Of a stretch of 64,000 nt of DNA, positions 37,658 through 50,968 are shown in pieces. Position numbers and translations under genes: made by a program. Source of the stretch: Pachypanchax playfairii. Lineage: Eukaryota; Chordata; Actinopteri; Cyprinodontiformes; Aplocheilidae. Position 1 is the stretch's first letter. Every line of letters starts with the position of its first letter. Under the pieces are notes generated by a model that worked only from the letters and a program-made list of their open reading frames with translations, made no database searches and was not told the DNA's origin. The stretch lies in assembly GCA_006937955.1 (NCBI GenBank), contig SSNP01000085.1, forward strand, positions 1,638,119-1,702,118, given 5' to 3'.

Positions 37658-39719
37658 ACTGCATGGTTTGTGATTGTGACGCCTGTCAAGATCTGGCTAA
37701 CATTTATCTCACACTTGTCTCGAGAGCTTGTTTGTATTAATTAGATTCAGATTTAGATCTCATTTACTTAAAAATAAAGTATGAAATTGCTTCCTGCTCA
37801 TTAGGTGGCAACTTATAATGGAGCACTGAATGAGGTTTAATCACAACAAGAGTGTTTTTTAAGTCTAATAATCAGAAATAAGATCATGTTGGGAAATTTG
37901 TTAACTTAAGTATGTTTAAAGGGAAAAAAAATCTCTAATCATCTTCAAAGTAAATGTTCATTACCCTTTGTTTTAATTATTTAAATGTTTTAATTTAAAA
38001 GAATCAAATAGAATGTGTAAATCTGATGAGAGAGACACTTTGTATGATGTTTGAAAGCAGATTGTGCTCTCGGTGTTAAAAAAAAACAAAACACTAAACT
38101 GCTCACCAGGCCTGTGCAGCCATCCATTCATGAATTAATCATTTTGAAAGAAAATTGCAGCCAAAATGGAAGGTGAGGGTAAGCGGCACTTTTGGTGTAA
38201 TGCTCCCCTGAAACAGCCTGAAATTAATCTAATAGAAAAGCTCCTGTTTTCCTCTCTGTTCAATTTGCAGTCAAATTAAACATTAATTGACTTCTGGTCT
38301 TTATAAGAAACCTATTTAATTTGTTGAGTCATATTCATTTCAAGGCGACAAAAGCCATTAAGTCGTTGTTGTGCTTTTTTTTTTTNTAGGGGGGCTGTGT
38401 ATTTAGTTTGATTGGTGCTTGAGCGAAAACAATGTTTGATTAAGCTCCCTGACCAAAGACAGATAAAAAGTGAAGTGCTGTGAAATCTTCAGGCGATGTC
38501 CACACATTTTAGTTTGTATTTCAACTCGGAGTGCAGCTCGTTGAAAAACATAGTTCCAGAGCAGTGGACAAAAGAGATGTTTTAGGTCTTGTATGCAAGC
38601 CAGCAGTTTTTGGCAGATGAATGGTGGGGTTTTATGAGCCAAGCACCTGGTCAAACTGCAAACAATGAGGGACTTATAGATTCTCTTTATCCAACAACCA
38701 CTCGAGATGATACCGAGAGTGTTACCGCTCTTAGGGGCCCTTTTAAGAAATGCTGATGCACAATAATGTTCAGCACCTCTGGATGCTTCTGTGGAAATGT
38801 CTCACTGTATGAGACTGTTGCTTATATGCACTGGATGCAGTTGGATGCTGGTATTTCTCATATTAACATTTCTTATATCAAAAGAATCTAAATTATGAAG
38901 AAAGTGTCCTTAATGTCATGTATGTAACATCAATTCTTTTTTATCTGAATCGTGTTTTTTAGCCTTTTACAAGTTATCCATATTGAAATGTTATAAATGT
39001 CACTAAAACATCTAGCTGATGAAAAGATTACCTGCAGAATTGAGTTTCATTTTTGAGGGTCTTGTTTGAGTCTTTAGCAGCGATCTAATAATGAGTTTCA
39101 CAGATGGGTTTGTTGGCTGCAGCTCTGCTGAGTCCAACGTGCACGTGGTAGAGTGTCAAAGTGTCTCCTGAGCAGGATCATCTCCAGGTTTTTGTGGGAT
39201 GGGTGGTGTCTGCCAGACACTCTGGCAGTCAGCAGGCCATCTCCCCTGCACTACCTAGGCTGGAGCGTAGCCCAGGTTAATTATAGGGGAGCTCTAGAGT
39301 CTTGTGTCACTAAGGATGGTAGACAGAATACTGTCAAACTGCCATGTCCTGTACAAAAAAAGACAAGAGGAAAAAGCACACCTGCTTAGTCTGAGTTCTT
39401 TCTGCATTTCTCCCTTTCACAGTCATTTTAGGGTTCACTAACAGCGGTCAAGAACCATATGTGTCTGTGGTGTATTTGATGAATGAACAATGTTGCTCCT
39501 GGTGAGTCATTACATGTTGTAGTTTTTGTTTTAATATGTGGTCAAACAGTGTCTGTTTTTTGTGTCCTTCTGGAGATTTTATCAATAAACATTTTAGCAC
39601 AGCAGCGTTGAACTTTTTTTTTTTGAACAGATGGTTTTAAAAGGGACATCAATCAGTGTGTCAGCTTCATGTTAAAAATGATCAAACTGGTAAAACTGTA
39701 GTTTTCATTCAGAGGTTAA
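37658..39719. other. non-coding region
   Basis: No supported gene. A poly-T run with one ambiguous base (38386) is present. Confidence 0.4.
38386..38386. other. ambiguous base (N)
   Basis: A single undetermined base within a poly-T run. Confidence 0.95.
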
Positions 39720-39768
39720 TTAAATAACCATTTCATACAAATTTCAGGACTTTGTGGTTATTTCTTAA

Positions 39769-40095
39769 AGCAGAACTAAGTAAGTTTTTTCACCTCAATA
39801 AATGTTTTCTAGAGTCCCTGTGGGGGTAAACAAGGACTTGGCGGGGTGATTCGTGGGTCCCTCTCCTCCCTCCGGGGTCTGTGTCCTGAAAGCAGCACTT
39901 GCAACTTTCAGTGGATCGGACCCGACTAATCTCGCGAGAACAAACCTGCTTTATGGCACTCACACTCACGTACATAAATACAAGCATGAAGCCCTTGCCG
40001 TTGTTAGCAACGCCACCCTTAGGAGCGCAAAGATGACAATAATACTCACCTGTCGAGACATTTTCTTGGTTTTGTTTTTCTTTCTTCTTGCAAAA
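39769..40095 (+). mobile_element. second TTAA element inserted in family-1 copy c (5' part, runs into gap)
   Basis: It starts with AGCAGAACTAAGTAAG exactly at the TTAA (39765-39768) that is present, without insertion, in the copy at 55229. The sequence is GC-richer (CCTCCGGGGTCTGTGTCC, CTCGCGAGAAC) and ends in the gap. The other end is not visible. The insertion is seen directly; its family is inferred from the TTAA site and the AG start. Confidence 0.6.
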
Positions 40096-40367
40096 NNNNN
40101 NNNNNNNNNNNNNNNNNNNNNNNNNNNNNNNNNNNNNNNNNNNNNNNNNNNNNNNNNNNNNNNNNNNNNNNNNNNNNNNNNNNNNNNNNNNNNNNNNNNN
40201 NNNNNNNNNNNNNNNNNNNNNNNNNNNNNNNNNNNNNNNNNNNNNNNNNNNNNNNNNNNNNNNNNNNNNNNNNNNNNNNNNNNNNNNNNNNNNNNNNNNN
40301 NNNNNNNNNNNNNNNNNNNNNNNNNNNNNNNNNNNNNNNNNNNNNNNNNNNNNNNNNNNNNNNNNNN
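40096..40367. other. assembly gap (272 N)
   Basis: A run of undetermined bases. The frames that read through it are not evidence of coding. Confidence 0.99.
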
Positions 40368-40999
40368 GGCAGCAGCTCGTTCATATTCATTATTCGAATT
40401 TGCTGGACTCTGATTGGCTAACAAACTAGCCTATGAGAGCAAGGTATACTGTTTCCTGCCCCGCTGCGCATGGCAACATCAGACGTTCTCTCTTTCTGTT
40501 TGCTACGTTATGCTACAGCTTTTAGCTAGCAGCATGCTAGGCGTGGTTTCAACTGCGGGAACTGCTGAATACTAACGAACAAAGGAGTTGTGACAAAACA
40601 GATTCAGGCCGTTCGGACTCGGGAGAACTCGGGTTTTATCGCCACCTGCGTAGTTTGAGAGATTAAAACTGGAAGAGAAGTTGCTGACCTGTTTTCACAC
40701 CCACTATGAAGGTAAGAATACCTGTGGAGCTAAAATATTCAACAGAAACATCAGAATAACCGTTTTTAATGGAAGGGCCTCTTTAAGGATATATTTTCCC
40801 ACTCATACAGTTGTACTCCAAAAAACTAACAATAAATAGAATTACATTTTAATATAAAAGATGTCTTGATGAAGAATTCAAAACCAACTATCCAAAGGCA
40901 GTTTCTTATTAACCACAAGCACCTGCGCCATTTCTCCTTTCTTCTTTACTCAGGATTAATAGTTCGAAAGATTGTTGCGAAACCTTCACCATAAATTCC

Positions 41000-41087
41000 T
41001 CCTTATATTGTTTCCTTCTCTTTGATTTTCTTGCTTGTATGTTCTCTCAATGTAAGTCGCTTTGGATAAAAGCGTCTGCTAAATGAC

Positions 41088-41118
<31 letters not shown>
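41000..41118 (-). repeat. dispersed repeat with (TAC)n head, copy 2
   Basis: The reverse complement of the repeat at 15187-15301. It shares the core AGCAGACGCTTTTATCCAAA and the following AGAGAACATACAAGCAAGAA, and ends in a TAG run (about 41088-41118) equivalent to the TAC run of copy 1. Confidence 0.75.
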
Positions 41119-44100
41119 ATTCCAGTACAATATCTGAATTCTTCCCTGATATGTTTTGTATGTTTAATCTGCAAGAATCAAATAAAATATGGATGTTTGC
41201 CACAGACACTGAACTTCCTTATTGTAACAAGAATAAAGATTTCCCCAAACAAATGCTACTGCGTACCATAAACTAACAAACTTCTCTTCATTGTTTCCAA
41301 CATTTTTAATTATTATTCCTAGAATCTGTGGTAGAGTCAATACACAATTTATGAATTTATCAGCCCTAATCTGGCTTTTCTCTAAAGTGAAAGTGTGTTA
41401 CTTCATTTTTCTAGTTAGACAAGTGTCTAGTCACAGCAAGCCGGTGCACATTGGCCTAGAAAAAAAGAACAGTTTGTGTTTCAGAAGTTTCCACTTCTGA
41501 CAAGTTATATTTAAAATGCCCCATTTCCGCCATTGTTGTGGCATTGTTTTGACCTTACACAGAACAATTTTTCCCAAGTCAAATTAGCTTTCACCATTTG
41601 AAGAAATGTTGTGGTATAGTGGTTTGACGGTTCTGTCTGTGAAATATAAAGAAACGGAGAGCAATGCCACTGGGGTTAATAATATTCCTCCTCTTCAACA
41701 AGTACCTTGGGATCCTTGGTGTCCTTGAAAGCAAACGGCATCTCACTTGTTCTGGGCATCTCTCAATACTCGTGGGTAATAGGAGTCTACTTTTCTATTT
41801 CTATGAGCTTTGTATCCGGCTCGTTCTCCAGCTCCTTACACTGTAACAGGGTTTGATGATACATTTTTCTTTGGCTTGCTAGAATAACAACCAATGAAGA
41901 TAATTGAAAAAAAAAATCTTCTTTTGCCATTATTTGTATAATCTTCTGGAGACAAAAAAGCAAGTTCTACAAAGCAATCAATAGCATCTCATCAGTCTTT
42001 CGAACGCACCAGCGTGAGAACTGAAGTCAGCCCTCATGCAAGTCAATGAGCACCTGGAGTGCTTTCCCAGAGGCCACTAAGTGTGTATAGCAAGGGACTA
42101 CTGGGGAACTGCAGCAAGGTCTCACAACCTGCTTTGATAGGACAAAGTCAGGAAGGCAGAGCACAGAGATGCTGGTCCCTCTGAGGTTTCTAGTACCTGT
42201 TTGTTTCCTTTCTCCTGAGCAGCCACAGTTCTTATACACCTTATTGTGCCCAGCCTACAGGGAACTGGAGTGTTAGATACAACAAAAAAGGTGACTGAGA
42301 AGTGCTGAGCCCGGGATTATGATTTATTTATCTGTGCTCCTTTAAATTCCAAACTAATGGCAGAGGGCTGCAATGCACACTCCGGGGATTCATTTTAAAA
42401 CACAGAACAATTCACATTCGCTAAAGTGCCGTCTCCTCCGCCTGATGGAGAATTTACAACAAAGTAGCAGGATTCGGTGAGGAGGCACACCAAACAAAAG
42501 CAAGTCAAGAGTTCAAAAAAATGGAGGTCATGGACAAAAAAATGGCACATCTTATCAAATGGACTGGCAACAAGATACGCAGCTTATAGATAACATATAT
42601 CACCATTTTTTAGCCTTATACATGAAAGTCTGTTATCAGAAGTGCAGTAATGTAGAAGTTTTGCACGATTACAGCCAATATGGTCTCACCTGTGAGATAA
42701 CTGGTGGGGGGTGGGGGGAGTCAAAGTCAACTGTTCCGGTACAGAAGGGGCCTCAGGTGTACCTACCCTACCACAGAGATTTATCCTTTCCAGCAGGAGA
42801 GGCGTATTTTTTGTTTTTGCCAGACATTTCTTTGGCAGTCTTTCTCTACTTGACTTGGCTGCTCGTTTGCACCTACACGCACAGCCAACAAGGTGTTTAA
42901 AGAAGCTACAAGGTTGAGGTGCGCTCGTGTCAGAAGATGTCAGATCCTCATTACAGACAACTGTTTTGTTTGGGTTTTTAATTCAAAGTCTCATGCTTGT
43001 CGCAATCATTTTTTTTTTTTTCCCAGTGTCCCAAATCTGAAAGATTTATTTCTAGATTTATTTTTGTGCAACGCAAAATTATTGCACACTGAAGCTGTTC
43101 CACATACTTTATCGTGCACCACAGCACATTCTGTGGAGTGTAAAATGTTACTTTCTCCACCTGACTGTCATCTGCATGCCAGATCTCATGCTGGCTACAT
43201 ATGAAGTCAATTACGAACAACCCTTCTTCCTTTGAAAAAACATCACTGTCTCTTTGACTGTATTTTTTTTGGGTTACTTTTATATCTTGTTTGTTAAAGG
43301 CCATTTATCTTTACACATGCTGTGAGTTTCTAGTCTGTAAGGTAGTTCCAGTTATTAAAGTTTTATGATTTTGCTTAAAGAACCAACACCAAAATGCAAT
43401 AAATAAATAAGGATTTTTTTAATTAAAAAAATGACGACATGCATAGTAAGTTTTAAAGAAAGTAGTATATTTTGACTATCATTGAGACTTAACTGCTTCC
43501 ATTACAAAGCTTAGCTGAAAGTGTGTTTGAATGTTGGTTTTGTTGCACTAGCTGTCTGGGATTTCCTTTTAAAGAGCTGTGTAAGTGAGAGGGCAAAGCT
43601 GCTTCTCTGTCCATTAGAGCAGAACCACTATCCTTCACCTGACAAAGTTTGGGGAAGGACACGGATGTTTCCAGTCTACTTCATAGAGTTCAGCCAGGCT
43701 CTGCCTTGGGAGCAGAAGTTTTTGCGCTTGAAGAGTGGATGTGAGGGGTAAATGGGACAGGGATGATGGGCCGGTGGGGGTCTGTTTGAGCAGACACGGA
43801 TGTGAGGATGCGAATAGATGGTCTAAAATAAGAAGTAGCCCCTTGGTCAGAGTCGTGGCAGATGGAGGCTCAAAGAATGAAATGATGCCAGCATTCTTTG
43901 TGCAGTCCAGTGCCAGCAGTGCACCCGATGGATCGCTTGAGACCTGGGTCAGGCGGATGTGATAAGACAGCTGCGTTAGCCTAACCTCAACAAGGTCATT
44001 AAGGACAGTATGAGCTTTGATGATGGGAGATTCTCTGAATCCAAGAAATGAAAGATGAATTCAAAGTGAAACAAGTATGTTTTTTTTCCCTTAAAACTTA

Positions 44101-47100
44101 AAAGATACCTCCTTCCAAGAAACTTTCTAAAACAACTTTTACACTAATTATAGGGACTTTTCTCACGTGACGGAGCTAAGAAATTTGATCAGGTATTAGA
44201 GTTTTAAGCATTTACACCTTGTTTCTGAACCGTGCTTTAAACGAGCTACGCAGTATATCAAAGCAAAAATTAGCATGGAGAAAGTTTGGAGGTGCTAATG
44301 ACTTTGACTGTCCCTGTGGAAAGGCTTACTGTTCCAGAGAAGTTGTAGAGTAGTGACTGTGTGTGTGTGCGTGTGTGTTATAGAGCAGAAGCAGAGTGTG
44401 ATTCACTAGTTAATAAATCATGCCAGATGAGTTTATCATGAAGATACAGAAGCTCCTCTGGGTCCTGAGCTAACAGCGAGTATCTGGGAGCTGGTACAAC
44501 ACATGATGAAATGCCGTTGTCATGTATATCATTTTTATAGCCCCTAACTTTTTACCTTCATTGCTGTCAAAGGGGCTGGATGAGTGACTGTATATCAAAT
44601 AACCCAGCGTGATTTAGGAAGTCTGACTTTCTAAAATTAAAGAGCTCCACTAACACGCTACTTTCCCTGCCACACCACCTTAAAATCAGTTTTTATCTCC
44701 CTAATCCAGTCTGATTATCTGCTGGCAATAAATTAACTATTCTTGTTTACCGTAATTGAGTTCTTCGACGAGCGTTTCTGCAAAACTTTCTCATCTTTTC
44801 TTTCACGAGGGGCACTGATAGTATCTCTCTAATGTGCATTGAAGATGCTCTTATCTTTATGCAGATATGGCAGCTTGTCATCTGTTGGAATATGCTCTCG
44901 TATGGTGATCCATAAATTGACATGATAGGTTCTGACTCGGTGACTAAATGAGCTGCTTGCAACTGAATTTTTTTAACATCACATGTCGTCAAATTAGGAA
45001 AAAAATTAAAAATACCAGTAATCTTTCACTTTGAGGTGATATTTCTGGGCTGAAAAAAAAAATCTTGTTACATTGTGAGTGGATGAAACTCTTTGGAATG
45101 ACATTGAAAGCAAGTACAGGCAGGGCACCGTTCCTCTTGCACTCCTCTCTGGGAATAAAAGTCAGCGTAACGGCTATCTCAGCTAATGACTTGGGAGAAC
45201 AAACCTTGGTCTCTTAACATCTAAGACTTATTATTTTTAGCTCGGGCCAATGCTAAGCTTATCCCTCTTACAGGGAGCACGTTTTGTGTTATCAGATGTG
45301 GAAATTAAAGCTAAATGACTTAAGGGGAAGATTGCCCACATTGCAAGTAGGCTATTCTGACCTTCAATAAAGCTAAGCTTGACATGCCTTTTTTTTCCAA
45401 CTTTATTTGGCTGAAGTCCGTTCTGATGGGCGGGGCTTGTAACATGTATTGGTTTGATATTACCTGCCTTCAGTTTCTTGCTTTTTTCTGTTGTCAGAAC
45501 TCTTTTATCTATAATTTAGACAATAGTTCATCTGTTTTTTTGTTTTTTTTTAATCATTTTGCATGAGCTTGAATATCAATTAAATACTAACAAAACAATA
45601 CATGAAATAGGTTCTAGTGCCAAATTAAATAAGGAAAAAAATGGCAGCAAATGTGTTTAACACTCCTTCATAACTCATCAGAAAGCAGCAAAATAATTTT
45701 TTACATTTTTTTAGTAAATACTCAAAGAACATTTTCTTCTAGGGTAAAGCTCACCTTCAGTGCTTGTTGCTGCAGTTCCCCTCCTAAACAGCAGGTGTCA
45801 CTGATGATAGAAAACATAATAACATAAATTAGAAATAGATTTTTAACACCTGAAAAAACAAACCCGCCTTTTTCTAACTGCTAAATTGATTCGATTTAAT
45901 TGGTAGAAAGACGTAATAAACCGATATTTCTAGATTTAGTCTCTAAGCTGTAATGGCATGTAGCGGCTCCACCGATCTGATTGCTGCACCTAAAGATCCA
46001 TGAACTGACACCCATCGGTTCATCTTAAACAAGTATGTATTATTATTTGTTTTTTTAAACAACTCAATATCATACATTCCTCAAATGGATATCTCATTTA
46101 TTTCTATATATTCTTCAATTTTGAAACTTTATATTCTAGTCCAGAAAGATGTTTTTATATAAATGTTTACTTGAAGAAAGTTTTTATATTCCAGGGTATT
46201 TTGTATTTTCTAATACCTCATTGGATTGACTCTGTTTTGAGTGATTTCTTTTTTATATAAGGTTTATCTGCCAACTCTCACCTCTATTCCTTCTTTCCTT
46301 CCTTGAAAGTTCCTGCTGATGTTTTTGACTCTGTCAAGTAATGAGATGAAGAACATTAGGGGAGAACTCTCAGGATGGTTTTCCATCAGCGGGGCGGGGG
46401 GTGTGTTTGGAATATATTTGGTAAAATGTTTATGATGCCAACGACCGGGCCGGCTTCTCATTAGCCGATCCACCCAGTTGCAAGTGCATTAGTCTTTTGG
46501 GTTAATCATCAAACGTTCCCATATTTATACCCATCAAATAGAAGTGACCGCCGCGACACCCTTGTGTGCATTCGGGGAACTTGCTTAGTTAAATGCCGCA
46601 GAATAAATGAAGAAATATGAGCTAAACTTGACGAGATCAAACAAGCTGGTGAATGTACAGGCTCTGGCAAGTGTTCTAAGTGTGGTGCATTATTCATGTT
46701 CTTCAACATGGGGTTCCTAATGAGAGTCTGGTGGCTGTTTTTGGATTTAGAGTCATGGAAAACACTGTGACCCGACTTAAGTTTTTGGACAAAGCTTTTT
46801 GGTGCAGCAAAAGTAGAATCACAGACCATCTCAGTACTTCTAAGCTTCAGTTTAGAGATTTATTTCAGATTCCTAAAATCATCCACATTCGATGAAGCCT
46901 TGTGGATTTTCATGTATTTCTTTTTTGGAATGTTTGACTAAACAATCGTTAATAAATATGACCTAACATCAATACTTTTTTTTTGTCTGTTTTTAGTGAG
47001 TTTTTGTCTGTTTTTAGTGAGTTATGGACCATGAGTCTGCAGATAAATAAAGTTATACAAAATACAATACAGAAGAATAACTTAAAAAAGGATTCTGCAG

Positions 47101-47108
47101 TTTTCTAT

Positions 47109-47113
<5 letters not shown>
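41119..47113. other. non-coding region
   Basis: No supported gene. It contains a short GT tract (about 44360-44378), many poly-A/T runs and a 21-bp exact tandem duplication at 46980-47021. Confidence 0.4.
46980..47021. repeat. 21-bp tandem duplication
   Basis: Two exact, adjacent copies of a unit containing TTGTCTGTTTTTAGTGAG. Confidence 0.9.
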
Positions 47114-47116
<3 letters not shown>

Positions 47117-47155
<39 letters not shown>

Positions 47156-47446
47156 GTTTGTTTTGGTATCCTTATGGGGACCGTCCATTGACTTCCATTG
47201 ATTTTAGTAACTAGATTTATACCTAACCCAAACCCTTTTACTAACCTTAACCATTACTGATCTATAACTAACCCTAAGACTAACTAAAACTCTATTCACA
47301 CCATACCTATAAACCTGAACCCTAACCCTAAAAAGGGGAGTCCCCCCCATGGGGACCAGGCTTCGGTCCCCACAAGAACCCTCGGACCCCAGAAAGATAG
47401 TAAAAGTCAGGAAACTGGTCCCCAGGAGGTCAGAAATACAAACCCA

Positions 47447-47502
<56 letters not shown>

Positions 47503-47787
47503 GTTTGTTTTGGTATCCTTATGGGGACCGTCCATTGACTTCCATTGATTTTAGTAACTAGATTTATACCTAACCCAAACCCTTTTACTAACCTTAACCA
47601 TTACTGATCTATAACTAACCCTAAGACTAACTAAAACTCTATTCACACCATACCTATAAACCTGAACCCTAACCCTAAAAAGGGGAGTCCCCCTCATGGG
47701 GACAAGGCTTCTGTCCCCACAAGAACCCTCGGACCCCAGAAAGATAGTAAAAGTCAGGAAACTGGTCCCAGGAGGTCAGAAATACAA

Positions 47788-47847
<60 letters not shown>
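47117..47847 (+). repeat. tandem pair of 347-bp units separated by CA microsatellites
   Basis: Two head-to-tail, nearly identical units start with AAGTTTGTTTTGGTATCC at 47154 and 47501. CA runs lie at 47117-47153, about 47449-47500 and about 47791-47847, followed by a TA run. Each unit contains TATGGGGACCGTCCATTGAC near its start and CTTCGGTCCCCACAAG or a variant near its end, plus CCCTAACCCTAA. A third copy is at 62105-62421. The unit is a common type of fish CA-associated repeat. The hydrophobic and Cys-Val frames in it are artefacts. Confidence 0.9.
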
Positions 47848-47849
<2 letters not shown>

Positions 47850-47861
<12 letters not shown>

Positions 47862-50346
47862 TGTACTTAAAAGTTTTCTTAATTGCACAATAGGCCATTT
47901 CATGAGATTCTGTGGTTTTGACACTCCCTCTGGAGAGTTGCTTTCACATCAAGCAGCTAGGGCTTGTGGTTAAATGAAAAAAAATTTACTTCTAGCATTG
48001 TAATCAGCCAGTGCAACAAAATAAGGATTATCACCCAGCGGCACGTTGGTTCAGTAGGAGGACGCTGAACCAAAGGCTGAGCATCCATCCCATTAACACC
48101 GCACATCCCCTTGAAGAGCAAGCAGCAGGCTGCAGCTGAGCATATTGTCTTCATCCCCGGATCAGAAGAGGCAATAACATATTCAGACTGAAGGGCCTCA
48201 ATTAGACACTTTAAAACTCTGTGTAATTGGCATCTTTCTACAGATTGCCTGTGGATATGTGACGCTCAAATTAACACAGCTCAACTTTCTGTCTGTGGTG
48301 CTGTGATTGTCATGCAGTGTGGTGGTGGAAAGGTAACAAATGCTGTGATTTTCTACAGTTCAGTCTATTTGCTCTGCTTCATCAGGCATCTCTAAGTTCA
48401 TATACATGTGTAGTCATGTAATAGTTACATATGCTATATCTAGTGCACATTATGCACATGAAGAGACATGTGAGGAGAAAGACAAATGCATGCAGATGCG
48501 CAGCTGGAGACGCATATGGATGGTCCTTGTGATTTTTATACACAAGATTTCTTAACAGCTCAAATCAGAATTCAAATAACTGTCTGGTTTTAAAAAATGT
48601 TTTTGTCCACAATAACTGAGCCTTACATTTTTGGTTTTACATATTTTCTTTCATTTCTGGTATTTTATCTTATATTTGAGCACGATTTGTAGAAGCTTGG
48701 TTTTGAAATGTCCAAGAATGGATGTAAAAATGTTGAAAAAAATGAGAGAAATCTGATCAGTGCAACCTTATGGGATTCATTCAGAGGCTGGAGGAGAGGC
48801 GGGGTGTCTGTGTAATCTGTGAGTGACATGGAGGAAATTATTTTGTATTTCACAAGTTCTTTAACAAATAATCATGAGAAATTTCTGTCATTGAATCTTT
48901 AGTTTTTGTTTTCTTATTTGCAACAAACTGACAGTTTGTGATCCTTCTTCTATTTCAGCAACACCTGTATGCATCATGACAACATCCTGGTCCAGCTGTT
49001 TCCTATGCTAGCTCCATAGCAGGTTCTTGTTGCTTTATTGCAGATACATGGACAGGCCCGACTGCTCTCCAGTCCAAACATGTCAGCCCTCACTGTCTCT
49101 CTTCTGTAGGCACAAGCAGCCCTGTGTTTGTCTCTAAGGAACAAACACATGTGTAGCAAAGGAAAACCCAAACGTATGCTGTGGGAGTGAGTGTGAGTCC
49201 TCTCAGTTTAAAGAGCACCTCAGCATGGCTAACAGGAGGGACCTGGTTGGAGGCCAGGACCTGCAGAGCCTGCAAGAGACCCAACAGAGTCCTACAGCCA
49301 GCAGCTGATGGGCTACAAGAGAGGGCTTGTCACATTCACCCTGTTTAAGAAGCAGCTAGGGGTCCAGTTCAGGCAGGGGGCTCTGCTTATGGATCAGACA
49401 GCGGTTCTGTCTTTGACTCCATGCTGTTACCCTCATGAATGTTTCAGTGAAGTGCTGTGAGGTCTTTCCAGAGAGCCTGGTTTAATCCAGCACTTCTCGA
49501 GCCATGGAGAGCCAGGTCTCTCATTGAGGGAGCTGAGATGTGGTCAAGCAGAAGCAGACACCGAACTTCCTCGGGGCTGCTTTTGTTTCTTCCCCAGCAT
49601 ACAGCAAGCAAGTGGGATCAGCCCTGTTTCCCCCCCTCTTACCACTAACAGTTGCCAAATCAAAATTCTGTCAGCTCTGTTTTTTTTTTCTTCGGTAGCT
49701 TTGTGTTTTAATGCACATCTCAAACTGCTCTCTGCACTTGTAGAACTGCTCAGCCTGACAGACACTTTGCAAAAGGAGATGCATCGTGTACTAATGAGGC
49801 TGCTTTCATAATAAAAGCACATCGGAGGTTTTTGTCACTTTTCAACTGCAACAACCCCTCCCCAAAACTTACGCTGACTTTCCTAATAAAGCATGTTAAA
49901 AGAAGAAAAGTACCTTTGTGATCTCTAGCAGCCTGGAAAACAGCCATCTCTGAATCAGTACGCTTATTGTTACTTTCCAACATTATTCATGTGCATTCAA
50001 CAGGGGGATTTGTTTTACTCCCTATGGTCACTGACTTCCTGTTTTCAATAATTAAAGCTGAACAGTGTGCGTAAGTTCGTATGGAATTGCAAAAGAGGCT
50101 AGCTCATGAATATGTTGCTATAACGTCAACTTATCTGTGTGAATGGAGTTGAAGTCTTTAGAGCTGTTGCTTCCACTGACTAACTGAAGACTACATTTGC
50201 ATAAGATTTGTTTGATTTGTTAACCTTGGCCAAAACACAAAATCTCCCATCCCCCCCCAAAACTGTGGCGTCCACATTGACTTTGTTACAACGATATGGG
50301 GGAAGAGATTACAAGGCAGCCAAATTACTAACTCACAGATTTATAC
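47850..50346. other. non-coding region
   Basis: No supported gene. The segment 48960-49640 is less AT-rich and open in several short frames, but none has recognisable protein features. Confidence 0.35.
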
Positions 50347-50350
50347 TTAA

Positions 50351-50964
50351 AGCTGCTATACTTAATTTGCATAACAAATTAGCTTAACATATTTTTTTTC
50401 ATGCCCATTAAAAAAGTTTTAACACAGCATGGAGAAAAATATGTTGTGAAGATAAAAAAAAAACGAGAAAAAAAAAATAATCAAGGTTTTCCCGTATTTG
50501 TCTAAAAACATCAACCAATCAAATGGTTCGGCCCGGAAGGAATGATTGGACAGTCTCTGCTGCCATACGGACTTCTGCATTTATTTGGTTTCTGTGCTCC
50601 TAAAAAACTGAGACATATTACCGCAGCACACCACTGCTGGGAGTGTTCGCCGCTCTACCATGTCACAGCAGGAGAAACAGCCGCCGGCTGGTTCCGCGTC
50701 AGGTTCAGGACAAAGTAACAATTAATGTCAGTTGTTCGTTGTTATATTGTTTTCACTTACCGGTGATTCCACCCTGTTACGGTACTTGAATGAACTGCAG
50801 ACCAGTGTCTTGCACTCAGGCGTCTTCTGGGGCTACACTTGTTTCCAAAACTGGGGGGGCGTGGCTTAGAAATTCTACCCGAGGGGAGGAGCTGAGAGTT
50901 CTGTGACTTTGTTTACATTTGTTGACATTCTAAGCTAGGCAATTTGAAATCGGGTATATCACCT
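50351..50964 (+). mobile_element. TTAA miniature transposon with promoter-like 5' region
   Basis: Flanked by TTAA at 50347-50350 and 50965-50968. The ends are imperfect inverted repeats: AGCTGCTATACTTAATTTGC on the left against AGGTGATATACCCGATTTC on the right. It contains a CCAAT box (50515-50519) and, 140 bp further, a short ORF (50660-50725). No transposase. The origin is inferred from the TTAA sites and AG...CT ends. Confidence 0.6.
50660..50725 (+). CDS. short ORF / possible transposon-derived first exon
   Basis: The ATG at 50660 has a moderate context (TCTACCATGT: A at -3). It reads MSQQEKQPPAGSASGSGQ and then SNN before a stop at 50723. A weak 5' splice site (CAAA|GTAACA) lies shortly before the stop, so it may be a first exon cut off by internal deletion of the parent element. 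The proline/glycine/serine-rich peptide has no recognisable domain. Coding status is uncertain. Confidence 0.25.
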   Translation: MSQQEKQPPAGSASGSGQSNN

Positions 50965-50968
50965 TTAA

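Larger units (their letters stand above)
39724..40782 (+). mobile_element. family-1 TTAA miniature transposon, copy c, interrupted
   Basis: The left piece (39724-39768) has CCATTTCATACAAATTTCAG and GACTTTGTGGTTATTTCTTA. The right piece (40368-40782) runs from GCAGCAGCTCGTTCATATTC to the end GGAAGGGCCTCT, with TTAA at 40783-40786. Between them lie a second element and the assembly gap. The right piece keeps the CCAAT box (ATTGG at 40413-40417) and the start/donor ATG (40706-40708) AAG GTAAGA (GT at 40712-40713). Confidence 0.85.

Noticed and set aside
39853..40429. Long frames spanning 40096-40367 on both strands
   Set aside because: They run through the N gap; the open frame is an artefact.
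47220..47330. CCCTAACCCTAA motifs resembling telomeric repeats
   Set aside because: Only two consecutive units occur, and they are part of the 347-bp repeat in every copy; not an interstitial telomere.
47204..47500. 98-residue minus-strand frame beginning with Cys-Val repeats
   Set aside because: Translation of the CA microsatellite and the 347-bp repeat; no gene.
49457..49822. Overlapping open frames on both strands at 49.5 kb
   Set aside because: No codon bias, domain or splice support.
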